Assembly: GCF_027244095.1 (NCBI RefSeq) | Contig: NC_069661.1 | Location: 193,225,501 to 193,289,500 of the forward strand | Source of the DNA: Hemicordylus capensis | Taxonomy: Eukaryota; Chordata; Lepidosauria; Squamata; Cordylidae | Direction of reading: 5' to 3' | DNA length: 64,000 nt | In this document: piece after piece, positions 10,507-22,198 of the stretch | Layout: each line of letters starts with the position of its first letter | Position numbering within the stretch: the stretch's first letter is position 1 | The notes under the pieces: model-generated | The model's input: only the letters and a program-made list of their open reading frames with translations | Told to the model about the DNA's origin: nothing | The model's database searches: none | Translations under genes and position numbers: made by a program

Positions 10507-11331
10507 TCTATATTATTAATTCTCCAAGACGGACTATGCGTGGGGACATGGCAGAAAGGAGGCGATTGGCTGACAGAGGGGGAGGAGGTGATTGGCTGAC
10601 AGAGGGGGAGAGAGTTCCGGAGCAGCAGGGAGTTTTGTGTGGTGGCTGGAAAGCAGTTTGACAGTTGGCTCAAGGGCACTGTGAAGTGGCAGGGAGCTCA
10701 GAGGCTGAGGGAGGCTTTGGGAGCTGGACAGTTGGCTCTGGGGGCTGTGGGCAGCAGATGGTTGGCTAAGCTGCATCGTGAAGCGCCAGGGAGCTCGGAG
10801 GCTGTCAGGCGAGCGAGTGACAGTCCCTGGCAGCGGCAGGGGGAAGCAAGGACTGTGAGACAGAGATAGAAAGATGGAGGACAGAGAGAGAGAGAGAATT
10901 GTGGGGGTGGCGAGTGTGAGTTGCGGGAGTGGTGAGAGCGAGCTAGTGAGTTGCGAGGGCGGCAAGAGCGAGCGAGCGAGTTGTGGGGGTGGCGAGAATG
11001 AGCGAGAGAGTTGCCGGGGGCGAGAGCGAGCGAGAGAGTTGCCGGGGGCGAGAGCGAGCGAGAGAGTTGCCGGGGGCGAGAGCGAGCGAGAGAGTTGCCG
11101 GGGGCGAGAGCGAGCGAGAGAGTTGCCGGGGGCGAGAGCGAGCGAGAGAGTTGCGGGGGGGCCAGAGTGTTGTGGGGTATGGCAAGAGAGTTGTGGGGGT
11201 GGCGAGAGAGTTGTGGGGGTGGCGAAAGCGAGCAAGAGAGTTGTGGGGGGTGGCGAGAGCAAGCAAGAGAGTTGTGGGGGGATGCCACAGGCTCAATGCA
11301 TGACTGCACAGATGCTCTGTGCAAGGTCTAG
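10507..11331 (+). mobile_element. Non-autonomous Helitron with 28-bp minisatellite
   Basis: It starts TCTATATTATTAATTC and ends with the hairpin GCACAGATGCTCTGTGC (11306-11322), then AAGGT and CTAG. Flanks are A and T. The interior has about five tandem copies of a 28-bp unit (containing GAGAGCGAGCGAGAGAGTTG) near 10993-11150, within a wider GAGAG-rich tract (10874-11285). A relative lies antisense at 60984-61825. The several open frames here only translate the GC-rich repeats. Confidence 0.87.
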
Positions 11332-11699
11332 TACTAATTTATTTTAAAAACACAAACTTGGGCCTGCTGCATTTTTGCTTATGTTGAGGCTTCTGACTGA
11401 TATTATTTTGCCATGTTTGCAAGTTCTGTGTTTTTATTGTTTTGTGTTATTAATATGTGTTATTATTTTAAAAGCTACACTCCTGTGGGTGCTATATGAA
11501 CAGTAAGGCAGTTGGCAGAAAATCATAGGAATATGGCCTCTATATGCTTTCTTGGAGATCCCAGTTCAAGTTAATTGTATAGAGAAGTTGAATAGAGGTA
11601 TCCTTTCTGATCTTCCACTGCACAGAATCTGTCACCGGTTCTGGTATGTTTGAGCAATCCTATGCACATATTGCAAGGAATAAACTGCTATTGTAGAGT
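11332..11699. other. Intergenic, no feature seen
   Basis: AT-rich sequence between a Helitron and the L2 3' end; nothing is recognised. Confidence 0.4.
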
Positions 11700-14600
11700 T
11701 TTATTTATTTAGTGCATTTTTATACCACCCTAACAAAACTTAAAATCAATTAAATATTAAAAACAGCTTAAAACAAATCAATAAATAATCCAAAATTTAA
11801 AAAGTTACAAAGTTAAAAAGCTAAAAGGCCTGGGTAAAAAGATAAGTCTTTAAACACTTTTTAAAAGCTGCTAGAGATGGGGAGATTCTTATTCCCACGG
11901 GAAGCACGTTCCAAAGTCTCAGGGTGGCAACAGAGAAGGCCCGTCCCTGGGTGGCCACCAAACGACATGAAGGTAGCCATAGACGAGCCTCCCCTGATGA
12001 ATGCAGTGGACGATGGGGATCATGCAGAAGAAGACGCTCTCCTAAGTACCGTGGGCCTAAGCTGTTTAGGGCTTTATAGGTTACAACCAGCACTTTGTAT
12101 TTTGCCCGGAAACTTATTGGCAGCCAGTGCAACTCCTGTAACATAGGAGTAATATGCTCTCTTCGAGATGACCCGGAGACCAACCTGGCTGCCACATTTT
12201 GTACTAATTGCAGTTTCCGGACTATGTACAAAGGCAGCCCCACATAGAGCGCATTGCAGTAATCAAGTCTGGAGGTTACTAACAAGTGTACTACTGTTTT
12301 GAGATCATGAACCTCAAGAAACGGACTCAGCTGGCATATCAACCGAAGCTGATAGAAAGCGCTTCTGGCCACTGCCTCAACCTGGGGAACCAGGGAAAGG
12401 TGTGGATCCAGAAGCCCTCCCAAACTGCATACCTGTTCCTTCTGAGAAATTGTGACCCCATCTAGAACAGGTAGATCAATATCGCTTCCCGAGTGATGAC
12501 CCCGCACAATAAGTACCTCCGTCTTGTCTGGATTCAGTCTCAATTTGTTTTCCCTCATCCAGCCCATTACTGCTTCCAAGCAGGAATTCAGGGAGGATAT
12601 TCGTTCTCCTGATAGCAATAGCAATAGCACTTACATTTATATACTGCTCTATAGCCGGAGCTCTCTAAGCGGTTTACAATGATTTAGCATATTGCCCCCA
12701 ACATTCTGGGTACTCATTTTACCGCCCTCGGAAGGATGGAAGGCTGAGTCAACCTTGAGCCCCTGGTCAGGATCGAACTTGTAACCTTCTGGTTATGGGG
12801 CGGCAGTTTTACCACTGTGCCACCAGGGGCTCCTGATGGTGTTGACATGGAGAAATAGCTTTGGGTGTCATCAGCATACTGATAACACCCAGCACCAAAT
12901 CTCCGGATGATCTCTCCCAACGGTTTCATGTAGATATTAAATAGCATTGGAGACAGTATGGAGCCCGGAGGGACCCCATATGAAAGCTCAGATTTTGAAG
13001 AGCAACAGTCTCCAAGCAACACCATCTGGGATCTGCCAGAAAGGTAGGAGCGGAACCACTGCAAAGCAGTACCTCCCACCCCCAACTCTCTCAGACGTTC
13101 CAGAAGGATACTATGGTCGCCAAGAGATCCAAAAGGACCAACAGAGTCACACTTCCTCTGTCAAGTCCCAATTGGAGATCATCCATCAGGCCGACCAAGG
13201 CAGTCTCCACCCCATAGCCCGGCCGAAACCCAGTTTGAAATGGGTCTAGATAGTCAGTTTCCTCCAAGACTGCCTGGAGCTGGGAGGCCACCACCCTCTC
13301 AATCACCTTGCCCAACCAGGGGAGGTTGGAGAGAGGCCTGTAGCTACTAAACTCCGAGGGGTCCAAGGCAGGCTTCTTAAGAATAGGTCTAATAATTGCC
13401 TCCTTTAAACAAGGAGGCATCCTGCCCTCTCTCAGAGAGCTATTGATAATTGCCACCAGGCTCTCCACAACAACCCCCTTGCCAGATAGTATAAGCCACG
13501 TTGGGCAAGCATCAAGCAGACAGGTGATAGGACGCACCGTTCCGAGCAGCTTGTCCACATCCTCAGGAGTCACAAACTGAAATTGATCCAGCCTAACCAC
13601 ACAAGAGGAGTTGCTGGATACCTCTGCATTTGACACTGCGATAACTGCGGAGTCTAAATCTAGATCTAGATCTAGATCGACCCGAATACGAGAGACTTTG
13701 TCCACAATAAACTCATTACAAGCGTCACAGTGGGCAACTGATGGTTCCAAATTCGAATTCAGGGGAGCAAGGGGCCCTACTAGACCCCTCACAACCCTGA
13801 ATAGCTCCACTGGACGAGAGCCTGCGGAAGCAATACGGGCAGAAAAGAAACACTTCTTTGCTGCATGTATAGCCAGAGCATAGATCTTTAAATGTGCTCT
13901 GTGTTGCAATCTGTCGGCTTCTAGTCGAGTCTTCCTCCACTTGCGCTCCAGTCGTCTACCTTGCCGCTTCAGCTCCCGCAGATCTTCCGTATACCAAGGA
14001 GCCATTTTTGAAGTGGGTCAGAGAGGACACTTAGGAGCAATAATGTCTACTGCCCTGGTGAGCTGATTATTCCAATTCTCCACCAGGGCATCGACCGGAT
14101 CACCAGCAGGGCCAACATTAAATCCTTCCAAGGCTTCTTGGAATCCTATTGGATCCAATAACCTTTTTGGACGGACCATTCTAATAGGTCCCTCACCCCT
14201 GCAGAGGTGGGACACAACTGTGAATCCAACCTTAACCAGATGGTGGTCCGTCCATGACAATGGGGAAATCACAGGAGTCCCCACCCATGGAACACCACCC
14301 TGATCAGAATGAAAGATCAGATCAAGAGTATGACCAGCAACATGTGTCAGTCCAGAGACCACTTGGGATAGGCCCATAGTTGTCATGGCTGCTATGAACT
14401 CCTGAGCTGCACGAGACAACCCAGTCCTGAAGTGGATACTGAAGTCCCCCAGCACCATAAGCCTGGGGGACTCCAACGCCAAACCTGAAACCAAGTCCGC
14501 GAGCTCAGTTAGGGACTCTGATAGGCAGCGGGGTGATCGGTACACCAACAGAAGTCCCAATCTATCCCTGGTCCCCAAACATACGTACACACATTCAATA

Positions 14601-15480
14601 TGATCAGACACTCTGATAGGGATCCTGGTAAGGGAGATATTATCCTTAAAGACCACAGCTACCCCACCTCCCCACCCACACTCCCTTAACTGCTCCTCTA
14701 CAGAGTACCCTGGAGAGAGGAGCCGGGCCCAAACTGGGCCCCCAGCCTCTCCCAACCAAGTTTCTGTGATACACACCAGGTCAGCCCCTTCATCCCTGAT
14801 CAAATCATGGATTATTTCAGATTTGTTTTGGACTGACCTGGCATTACAAAGAAGCAAGGCAGGGTTCTGTGGGTTGTTGGCACTGCTCCCCAAGGTCAAA
14901 GAGCTGGCAGGGCAGCCAGAAGGGGAAACAGCTATTAAGTTTCTGATTTCCCTTCCCCTGCAACGGCCTGCTGACCTGCCAACGTAACTTCTATTCCCCA
15001 CCACCACTGGAATAGCTGCACCGAGACCAGTGGACATGCCCTCCCATATACCCATCTCCAGACAGACTCCAAAACATTCAAGATAAATCTTACCCAAGCC
15101 TTATCTCAGCCACCCCCCCAACCCTAAAAAGGATAAACCAAGGGGGTAGCCCTCGCCCTCGTTGCTCCCCGAAGTGGCTCCCCAAAGGTGCGACCCCCTT
15201 CGGTGGTGGCCCCTTCGGTGGTGGTCACGCCGCCACTGGCAGTCTCCTATGTAGCCCAGGGGTGGGCAGAAGAAAGCCCAGGACCCCAGTCCTGCCAACA
15301 CTCAGCTGCAACAGGGCTGGCAGGCAGAAGTCCCACAGGCAGGCAGCAGCAGATGACAAACAGCAGAACAGCAGAGGAGCCACACCCAGCACCCAGCACA
15401 GGCTCTCACCCTGTGCCTCTTGCTGGTGGATGGTCTTCTTCCTCTGCTGGGAAGGGGGAACAGGCAGCAGGCAGTTTTAG
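11700..15480 (-). mobile_element. Nearly full-length L2 LINE, antisense
   Basis: The minus strand encodes an APE-type endonuclease (15097-14018): LLCNARSVQNKSEIIHDLI, ITETWL, LGDF, TDHH. RT blocks follow (14005-13091 and 13085-12714: FSSYRPLSNLPWLGKVIERV, FQTGFRPGYGVETAL, GVPPGSILSPMLFNIYM, YADD). The L2-type C-terminus spans 12630-11821 (LQLVQNVAARLV, HITPMLQELHWLPI, RLWNVLP). There is one in-frame stop near 14016. A small deletion near 13110 removes the usual SAAFD catalytic stretch, and a SINE is inserted at 12614. The LGDFN motif reads LGDFS. The 3' UTR ends in TTTATTT repeats at 11700. The 5' boundary near 15480 is approximate, and no ORF1 is recognised. It looks recent but is dead. Confidence 0.9.
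12614..12829 (-). mobile_element. tRNA-derived SINE (family B) inside the L2
   Basis: Read on the minus strand it starts with GCCCCTGGTGGCACAGTGG (A box region). It has a B box (GGTTACAAGTTCGATCC) and ends in CTCCGGCTATAGAGC..., with a GCTATT repeat tail. CTCCTGAT flanks both sides (12606-12613 and 12830-12837), a target duplication within the L2 coding frame. A nearly identical copy lies at 33501-33719, so the family was recently active. Confidence 0.9.
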
Positions 15481-15688
15481 AGGTTTTGCTGGCAATCAGC
15501 CAGACTTCATTCAATCTAATTTCCAAATTACTTTATTAATTGGACATTCTCTGTTTCTTATTAAGAACAATGCATTTTATCATGATGCATCTTTTAAAAT
15601 CTAAAATCCTTGACTTGTTTTGACTTGAATGCTGCAGAATGTAAAAGCTGTGGTTTGGTTATCAGTATTTTTCATGATAACAAGTAAC

Positions 15689-16961
15689 TAGGGATGTGCA
15701 AACTGGCTTGATCTCGAGCTGGTTCGAGCTTGAATCGGTTCGGTTTGGGGGGGGGTTCTGTTGTGGCTGCGGGGGAGTCTCCGGCAGGTCCCCCTCCCCC
15801 CGCTGGCTCCCTCGATTCTCCAGTGGCCCATTTTGGGTCTGTTTTGGCCCTGTTTGCATGCATGGTGGGCATTTTTGGGCTGCCATGCATGCTAGCAGGC
15901 CATTTGCATGATGTCCATCATTACCCAGTCACACAAATGGCCTGTGAGCATGCATGGTGGCCCAAAAAATAGCCACTGCACAAGCAAACAGCACCAAAAT
16001 GACCCCGAAATGGGCCAAGCCGGCACTGGTGTCATGGCTCAGACTTCTGACTCAGAAGAGTCAGAGCAGGAACGGGAGGATTCGCCTGCTAGTGAGGGCT
16101 CAGAGGCATAGCAACAGGATTTGGCAGGGAGACCAGACTCTGTAGCTGAGGATTCGGAACAGCTGCCAGACATGAATCCTGAGGAGGAGGAGGCTGGGAT
16201 TTCACCTGTCTTGAGAAGACATCTCAAGAGGAAAGCTCAGTGGGAGACACGCAGGCGCAGGAGATCACAAGAGAGGAAGCAGACGTGCTGACTCAGGGAA
16301 GCCTGATTGGCTGCTGGTTCTCTTGAGCCATATATATTTAGCAGTCTGTGAATTACTTAGATGCTGTTAGCAACTTTCGCTGACTGCAGACCGTGTTCTA
16401 TTTTGAATTCCCAACTTTTCCGAGTTCCAGTTTGCCCTTGTTCTGTGCTTTCCTGCTCTGTTCTGTTAATTCCTTGTTCTAGTGTCCTTCGTTCTTTTCA
16501 TTCCTTGATCTGTGTTTTCTTTTCAGTTATTACTCAGTTATTGTTAGAGCGGGGTACCTACAGTAGTTCAGTTCAGGGGACTTGATTCATTTACTATTTT
16601 CTTTGTGAGCCTTTTGTTTTCCTTCATGCAGCTTCGCTGCTATTTTCTTTTAACTCACAGGGGAAGTGCTGAAGGGGGTTGTAAATCCTCTTGGGTTAGC
16701 CGAGCTAACAGATTTACGACAGGAGGCCAGTGTGGGGAGGGGGCTACCAGAGGACCCCCCCTGCAGTCACAACAGCACCCCCAAGGCCACTGAAGCCCTC
16801 AGCAGTGGCAAGCTGATCCTTCTTTTGACAAAATTTAATGGTATTAGGCACCCCTGAACCAGACCCTAACTGGTTCAAATTCGAACTGAATTTGGGAGGG
16901 GAGATTTGGGGGGGGGGGACTTGTTCGGAATTGAACCAAACCGGTTTTGTGCACATCCCTA
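15689..16961. mobile_element. hAT element with Ac-like termini, carrying an internal LTR
   Basis: Termini TAGGGATGTGCAAACTGG and CGGTTTTGTGCACATCCCTA are inverted repeats. Flanking octamers CAAGTAAC and CCAGAAAC agree at 6 of 8 positions. Interior pieces fold back on themselves (CATGCATGGTGGGC near 15858 against GAGCATGCATGGTGG near 15946). A candidate LTR occupies the middle. No transposase is seen. Relatives lie at 35139, 44371, 56421 and 58870, with a truncated one ending at 20904. Confidence 0.75.
16030..16765 (+). mobile_element. Candidate solo LTR fossil within the hAT
   Basis: The tract starts TGTCATGGCTCAG and carries a TATA-like ATATATATTTAGCAG at about 16331, followed by pyrimidine-rich sequence. 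This resembles an LTR promoter and leader. No matching second copy or internal region is present in the window, and the 3' edge is uncertain. The family (Gypsy-like or endogenous retrovirus) is not resolved. It is non-coding and looks like a broken remnant. Confidence 0.4.
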
Positions 16962-17184
16962 CCAGAAACCAGTCTTTGAAATTCCCAGTTGCCCCCTGCA
17001 GGGCATTGAAAAAAATCACACCCACAATGAATTAACTTAGGATACGGTATTTACTACAATGATTTTATCAAAAATTATAATCCCATTTGCCTAAATTTTA
17101 TTGATGTCAATAGAATGTAAGCATGTCTGATTTTCTATAACTTACAGTAGTGTCAGTGCTTGTGAAGAACCTGAATAATGGGAA

Positions 17185-17370
17185 TAAGGTCATAACTCAG
17201 TGGTATATCATCAACTTTGTATGCAGACGGTGCCAGGTTCAATCCCTGACATTTCCAGGTAGGACTGGGAAAGGCTCCTACCGGAAACCTTGGAGAGCTA
17301 CTGTCAGTCAGTCTAGACAATGCTGAGCTGGTTAGACCACTGGTCTGACTCAGTAGAAAGACATCAAAAA
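17185..17370 (+). mobile_element. Sauria SINE (tRNA-headed)
   Basis: The head shows an A box (ACTCAGTGGTATATCATC) and a B box (AGGTTCAATCCCTGAC). The body reads CTGGGAAAGGCTCCTACC..., and the end TGGTCTGACTCAGTA is the Sauria/Bov-B tail. This family is a marker of squamates. Confidence 0.88.
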
Positions 17371-18792
17371 AGAATCCAAAAACTATATACTATTGATTGA
17401 TTGATTGAGTTGATTTGATTTCTATACCACCCTTCCATGGTGATGATATTAAACCTACTAGTGGTTTAATATCAACATAATAAAACTGGATGGTTAGAAA
17501 TTATCCAGACCAGGTTGTATATAATAAATCCAATTCAAAACATCTATATACTCTAATAAAATAGATGAAAAATGATCAATAAAATTTAAATAAAATAGTC
17601 TCTATGTATCCAGTTGAAAAGATAGAATCCAGTAGTTCATGCCAAAATATGGGAGAAGGGTTGACAGATGTTCCAAAGTAGTCCCAATGTTGCATTGTGG
17701 TTGAGAAATAAAGGGTCCAATCTTGATTCCCCCAGTTTCTAATCAATCAGTCCAAACATGTTTTGACTAGAATTGCTACTGTCTTTATCAGTGGCAATTA
17801 CCTGTATAAGATTTTTTGCTTCTACAGGTAGTCTCCAATCCCACCATGGGGTTTGAACTGCTCTAGTTTCTCCCTACAAAGAGAACAACTAGCAGTATCT
17901 GGTAATTGTAATTGTAACACCAAATCCTATACTTCTCCAGACTTCTTTTTTAAAAAGCCTTGGATTGCACCCTAAATTGCAATTATGAGAGAGCATGAGC
18001 AGAGCCTTATTCGTACTTCACTACACTTCCAACAGATAATATTTCACTCTTGCAGCAGGTTATTCATTTGAGAACCTTGATGAGTAGAAATATTTGGCAG
18101 CAAAGTTGCTGAGTGCACCTTCTTCTCCTGCTGTTCAACGCATACAAAGTTGATCCACAGCCTATGCTTTAAAGCCTGTTTTTTCAGAGTTTTGATACCA
18201 CTGTTGAGCTGTACTGTAAAGGGACATCTGATGATGTTGATAACTAACATCTGCATCTCTGTTTACCTATAACAATGGAATCTTGATAGTAATGAGTTGT
18301 GGCTTATGCTTAGTAATAATATGCTGTGTTGAGCTTGATAGGCTTTAAGCCTGCCGTATTACTGTTGAAATTTCTATGAATCAGATTGCAGCCGTGGTTA
18401 GAAAGAGAGTTGTGGGTGCAACCTATACATCAGCTGTGCTGGCTGGGTGGCTTAGGATGTGTGGAAGTCCCCTGTGTTAGCATAGCAGTACTGCATGTCT
18501 CTTCTGAAGAAGTGGCTGAATCCAATTACTCCAGCCCTCAAGAATCTGGAGGTTGGTTACTGGGCCCAAGGATTCAGGACAGTGCCTGATAACTGATGGA
18601 GTCTCCCCTAGGTCAGTGTCTGAGCAAACCCTGGCAATGGGTTAGTAAGTTCTCCACTCTCTGGTCACTCAGGCTCCAGTGAGAGAAAGAGGGGATGCCT
18701 CTTAAGTGACTGCTGCCATTCTAAATGAGGCAGTTAGATAGGAAGATGGGGCAAAAATACTAGCAAAACAACAAAGGGGATGGAGTGGTCAC
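17371..18792. other. Intergenic; antisense LINE 3' end at its start
   Basis: Positions 17393-17445 (TTGATTGATTGATTG then CTATACCACCCTTCC) look like an antisense LINE 3' terminus. The remaining sequence to 18792 has no recognised gene or repeat. Confidence 0.45.
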
Positions 18793-18982
18793 CAGTGTTC
18801 TCTCTAATATTTTTTCATCTGTGTGCAGAACAAGTTTTGTTCTGGGCAGCAGTATCAAGGCACACATGTGCATTCAGAGTGGGACCCCTCTAATTCAACC
18901 TGAGCAGGGTTTAAAACTGACTGAGCAGACATCAAAAAACATGTGAGTGCGCACACACGTGCATGCATTAGAGGGAACCCTA
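18793..18982. mobile_element. Non-autonomous hAT, 190 bp
   Basis: Ends CAGTGTTCTCTCTAAT and GCATTAGAGGGAACCCTA are imperfect inverted repeats. Flanking octamers GTGGTCAC and GTGGTTAC match at 7 of 8 positions. This TIR type (CAGTGTTCCCTCTAA) is a familiar amniote hAT family. Confidence 0.85.
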
Positions 18983-18990
18983 GTGGTTAC

Positions 18991-19440
18991 ATAAACTGGA
19001 AGAGGGTATACAAAAGACTGACTGACCAATGCAGGAGCTAGCCCTTTGGCCTATACACCACTCCTGCTGATTGGCTCTAACATTGCACTTCCACAGGCGT
19101 TGCTGTGGGGAAGAGTACTCTCAGTGGGAGATCACATCCAAGGTTTGAACCAAAACCTGCAAGTAGCGCCTATGCCGCTCCACAGTGCTAGGGTTCATCA
19201 TGAAAACCTCTCAGTCCTTGTATGTATGACTTTGTTTGTGGGGTTGGAGGATAACAATGCCATTTTTCCTGTGCTGCTGTGCTACTGTCTCTTGCCCTGC
19301 TTGCTCCTCCTCTTTTGCTCCTCACACAAACCTTTAAAAAAAACACCCATCTTGAAGCCTCTAGAGGCTGCCTTAATTAAAGCCAGCATAACATGTTCCC
19401 TGTGGCCTGATTCGGAATCAGTTTCTGAGAACACAGAAGT
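18991..19440. other. Intergenic, no feature seen
   Basis: No domain, RNA or clear repeat is recognised. The open frame at 19046-19468 has no family resemblance. Confidence 0.4.
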
Positions 19441-20700
19441 GGCCTCACCTTGCTGCACCATACAGTAATCTAAGCTGGATATCACTATGGTATGAATTAC
19501 CACGATTAGGCAGGGCATACCTGGCACACCAGCCCAGGAAGGTGAAATATTATCTTAGCCGATGCCTCCACCTGGATGTCCAGGAGCAGCACCAGGTCCA
19601 AGAGCATGCCCGCACTGTGAGCCTGAGTAGTCAGTGAAAACAGAACCCTATCCAAGATGGAGATGGAAATATCATTCAAGGGTCAGCCATATACCTAACC
19701 AGCAGTACTCCCATCTTGTCTGCACTGAGTTTCTTGGTTCACCCTCATTCAGCCCATCACTAATTTAAGACACCTACTGAGAAGTTCCACTGCCTTCCTA
19801 GGATTAGATGGCAAGAAGAGATAGGGCTAAGTATCACCAACATGCCGATGACACTACATCCAAATCTCTGGATGACATTGCCCATCCATTTTGTGTGATT
19901 ACTGAATAGCATGAGAGACAAGATAAAATGTTGTGGTACCCCACAAGCCAACTGTCATGAAGCAGAACAGCAATCACACCACCACATTCTCTGGTCTACT
20001 CTCCATGTAGGACCAGAACTACAAGAGACTGCCCAAGTCCCATTATGTAAAGTGCCCCAGAGGGCTACCATAAAGATTCCAAAAGCTGCCCTCCCTGTAC
20101 ATTTTCCAGCTCAGATCATCCACCAGAGCAAACAAGGCAGTATATGGCCGCAACTGCTTGAAATTCCAGATGGAAAAGAATCTATATCATCAGTATCCAA
20201 TAATTTGTGGAGTTTGAATAGCCAAAACCTATTGCAATAGCTTACCTAAGTAGGGAAGATTGGAGACTGATATAGTTCTTTAAATGATCTAAATCAAGTG
20301 AGGGCTTTTTAGGAGTGGTCACACTATAACCTCCATTAAGGCTGTATAGACCACCTCCTCCATCAAGGAAGCATTTGTTGTCTTCACTACCCAAGTGACC
20401 AGCTCCCTTTGGCGGATCTAATTAACCAGGATAAATATTGATCTGTAAGACTAGTTGTGGGTCTCACCTCTCAAGAATGTTGTCCACATCATCGAGTTGC
20501 AAAAAAATGAAAGGTATCCAAAGTAACAGGGCAAGTGGAAACTTCAGTCACATCCATATCCATATCTGCAATTAATATGGCATCCAGGTCAGAAAAGATA
20601 TAAGCAATCTGATCAACAAAAAGTGCAAAGCAAATTGATGACAAGACAACTGAACTCCCCCTATGGGCCTAATCTTTCAGAACAATTCTGCTGTACAGCA
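19440..20700 (-). mobile_element. Old, degraded L2 LINE, antisense
   Basis: Several segments are antisense to L2 coding sequence in the correct order. GGATGTCCAGGAGCAGCACC at 19574 corresponds to the region before the C-terminus. CCCATCTTGTCTGCACTGAG at 19711 corresponds to LNPDKTE. AACATGCCGATGACACTACA at 19838 corresponds to the YADD region. GCTTACCTAAGTAGGGAAG at 20240 corresponds to LPWLGK. Frames are broken many times, so this copy is far older than the one at 11.7 kb. Confidence 0.8.
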
Positions 20701-20744
20701 CTGTGTGGATTCAATGGTGGAGAACGCAGGACCGTTTTAAGCAC

Positions 20745-20904
20745 ACTGCCGGCAGGGGACACGCGGGGGTGGTGGTGGTAAGAGCACGCTCCACGATCCT
20801 TAAAGGAACCCTAGCCCCCGGGTTCGAACCGGCTCGAACACTGATTCCCAAACCAGTTTGGCATTCTAGGAATAGAATGCCGAACTGGTTTGTGCACATC
20901 CCTA
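20745..20904. mobile_element. Truncated hAT with Ac-like terminus and subterminal hairpin
   Basis: Only the right terminus survives (GGTTTGTGCACATCCCTA). It is preceded by a hairpin: CCAAACCAGTTTGGCATTCT pairs with AGAATGCCGAACTGGTTT. This is the same terminal design as the 35139 copy. The left end is lost in the flank. Confidence 0.65.
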
Positions 20905-21551
20905 CTGTGACATGCACCACTTTCTTCTTGTTTGGGGTCTGGGCACTTGAGAAACCAAAGTGGACATTCCTGCCTGACTAGCTGCTGCAATTAGAAACTG
21001 GAGGGAGACAGGGGTGGGTGGGGACAGAGCATGCTGTGGTGGGGGGAGAAGGAGGAAAGCAAGCCAGAGACCTAGGAGATGGCCCCGGCTCACTTGACTT
21101 TTGCTCAGGGAGCTGTGTTGTCTGCCAAGAACTGGCGCACTAGGTGATTGTCTAGGTCATTTAGTGGATGGTCTGCCTAGTGGATGGGCTGGCCCTGATA
21201 ATTATGGACAAATATAACCTTATCAGGGGTATCCCATAACAGCAAGCTGAATTGAACATCAAAAAGCATGATTAGAATCATTGGTCCACATGATGCACAA
21301 GGCAATACTGGTGATCTTGCTCGACCAGTGCTACTCTGAATTCAGAAGTCAGCCTCAGACGTGTTCTACATGAGAAGGGATTGCTTTGGATATAACCGTG
21401 TTTCACCAAAAATAAGACAGTGTCTTATATTAATTTTAGCCCCAAAAAATGCACTAGGGCAATTAGCGGTACATCAGAAATTACTGCTAGGTCTTACTTT
21501 TGGGGAAACAGGGAAGTAGCACTGCACAAGTGCTTTCAATAATTGTGCAAC
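20905..21551. other. Intergenic, no feature seen
   Basis: No recognised gene. The AAAATAAGACAGTGTCTTAT stretch near 21410 is a common low-copy repeat motif of unknown class. Confidence 0.4.
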
Positions 21552-22198
21552 TGTGGGGCGTAACGATAGGGGGAGCAGGCAGGGCACGTGCCCTGGGCAC
21601 CACCCCGGCAGGTCACGTGGGGTGGCGCCAAAAAGTAGCTTCCCCCCGCCCCCCCTGGATCGCCCGCCGAGTGTGGCGGCAGGCGTGCGGCAATTTGGCA
21701 GTGGCGGGCGGCTGCGGCGGGTCGCCCGCCGAGTGCGGCGGCGGCTGGTGGCTGGCGGTGATGGGCTGTAGCGTGGCCCGAGCGGCGGCGGATCACCCGC
21801 CAAGGAGTGCAGGCAGAGTGACGCCGAGCCTGCCTTCTGGCCTGAACTGCGCAGGTGCGCCTGCACAGTTGGGAAGCGACGCCAGGCCAGAAGGCAGGCT
21901 CGGCGTCGCTCTGCCTGCCCTCCTCGGCGGGCGATCCGCCGCCGCCGCTCGGGCCACGCTACAGCTTGCCGCCAGCCACCAGCCACCGCCGCAATCGGCA
22001 GGCGACCCGCCGCCGCCAAATTGCCGCCGCACGCATGCCGCACTCGACGGGTGACCCGCCACCGCCGAATCGCCGCCACCACCGGTGATCTGCCGCCTGG
22101 GGGGTGCCGCCGCGCCCTCACAGGTATGTGGGGGCAGGGGGCGCCATTTCAGGGTCAGAGCTTGCCCTGGGCGCCGTTCCCCCCCCGATACTCCACTG
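21552..22198. mobile_element. GC-rich foldback hAT-like element
   Basis: The left end GGGGCGTAACGATAGGGGGA and right end TCGGGGGGGG-type terminus (CCCCCCGATACTCCACTG on plus) resemble hAT ends of the CAGGGGCGTA type. Flanking octamers TGTGCAAC and TCTGCAAC match at 7 of 8. The core is a very GC-rich inverted repeat: CGCCGAGCCTGCCTTCTGGC at 21822 mirrors GCCAGAAGGCAGGCTCGGCG at 21888. The several overlapping open frames are shadows of this CGG-rich palindrome. Confidence 0.7.

Noticed and set aside
10985-11160. Regular 28-bp direct repeats, CRISPR-like in unit size
   Set aside because: The units are directly adjacent without spacers, lie inside a Helitron, and the genome is eukaryotic.
21474-22121. 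215-codon arginine-rich minus-strand frame and mirror frames
   Set aside because: A product of a CGG-rich palindrome; equivalent frames occur on both strands.
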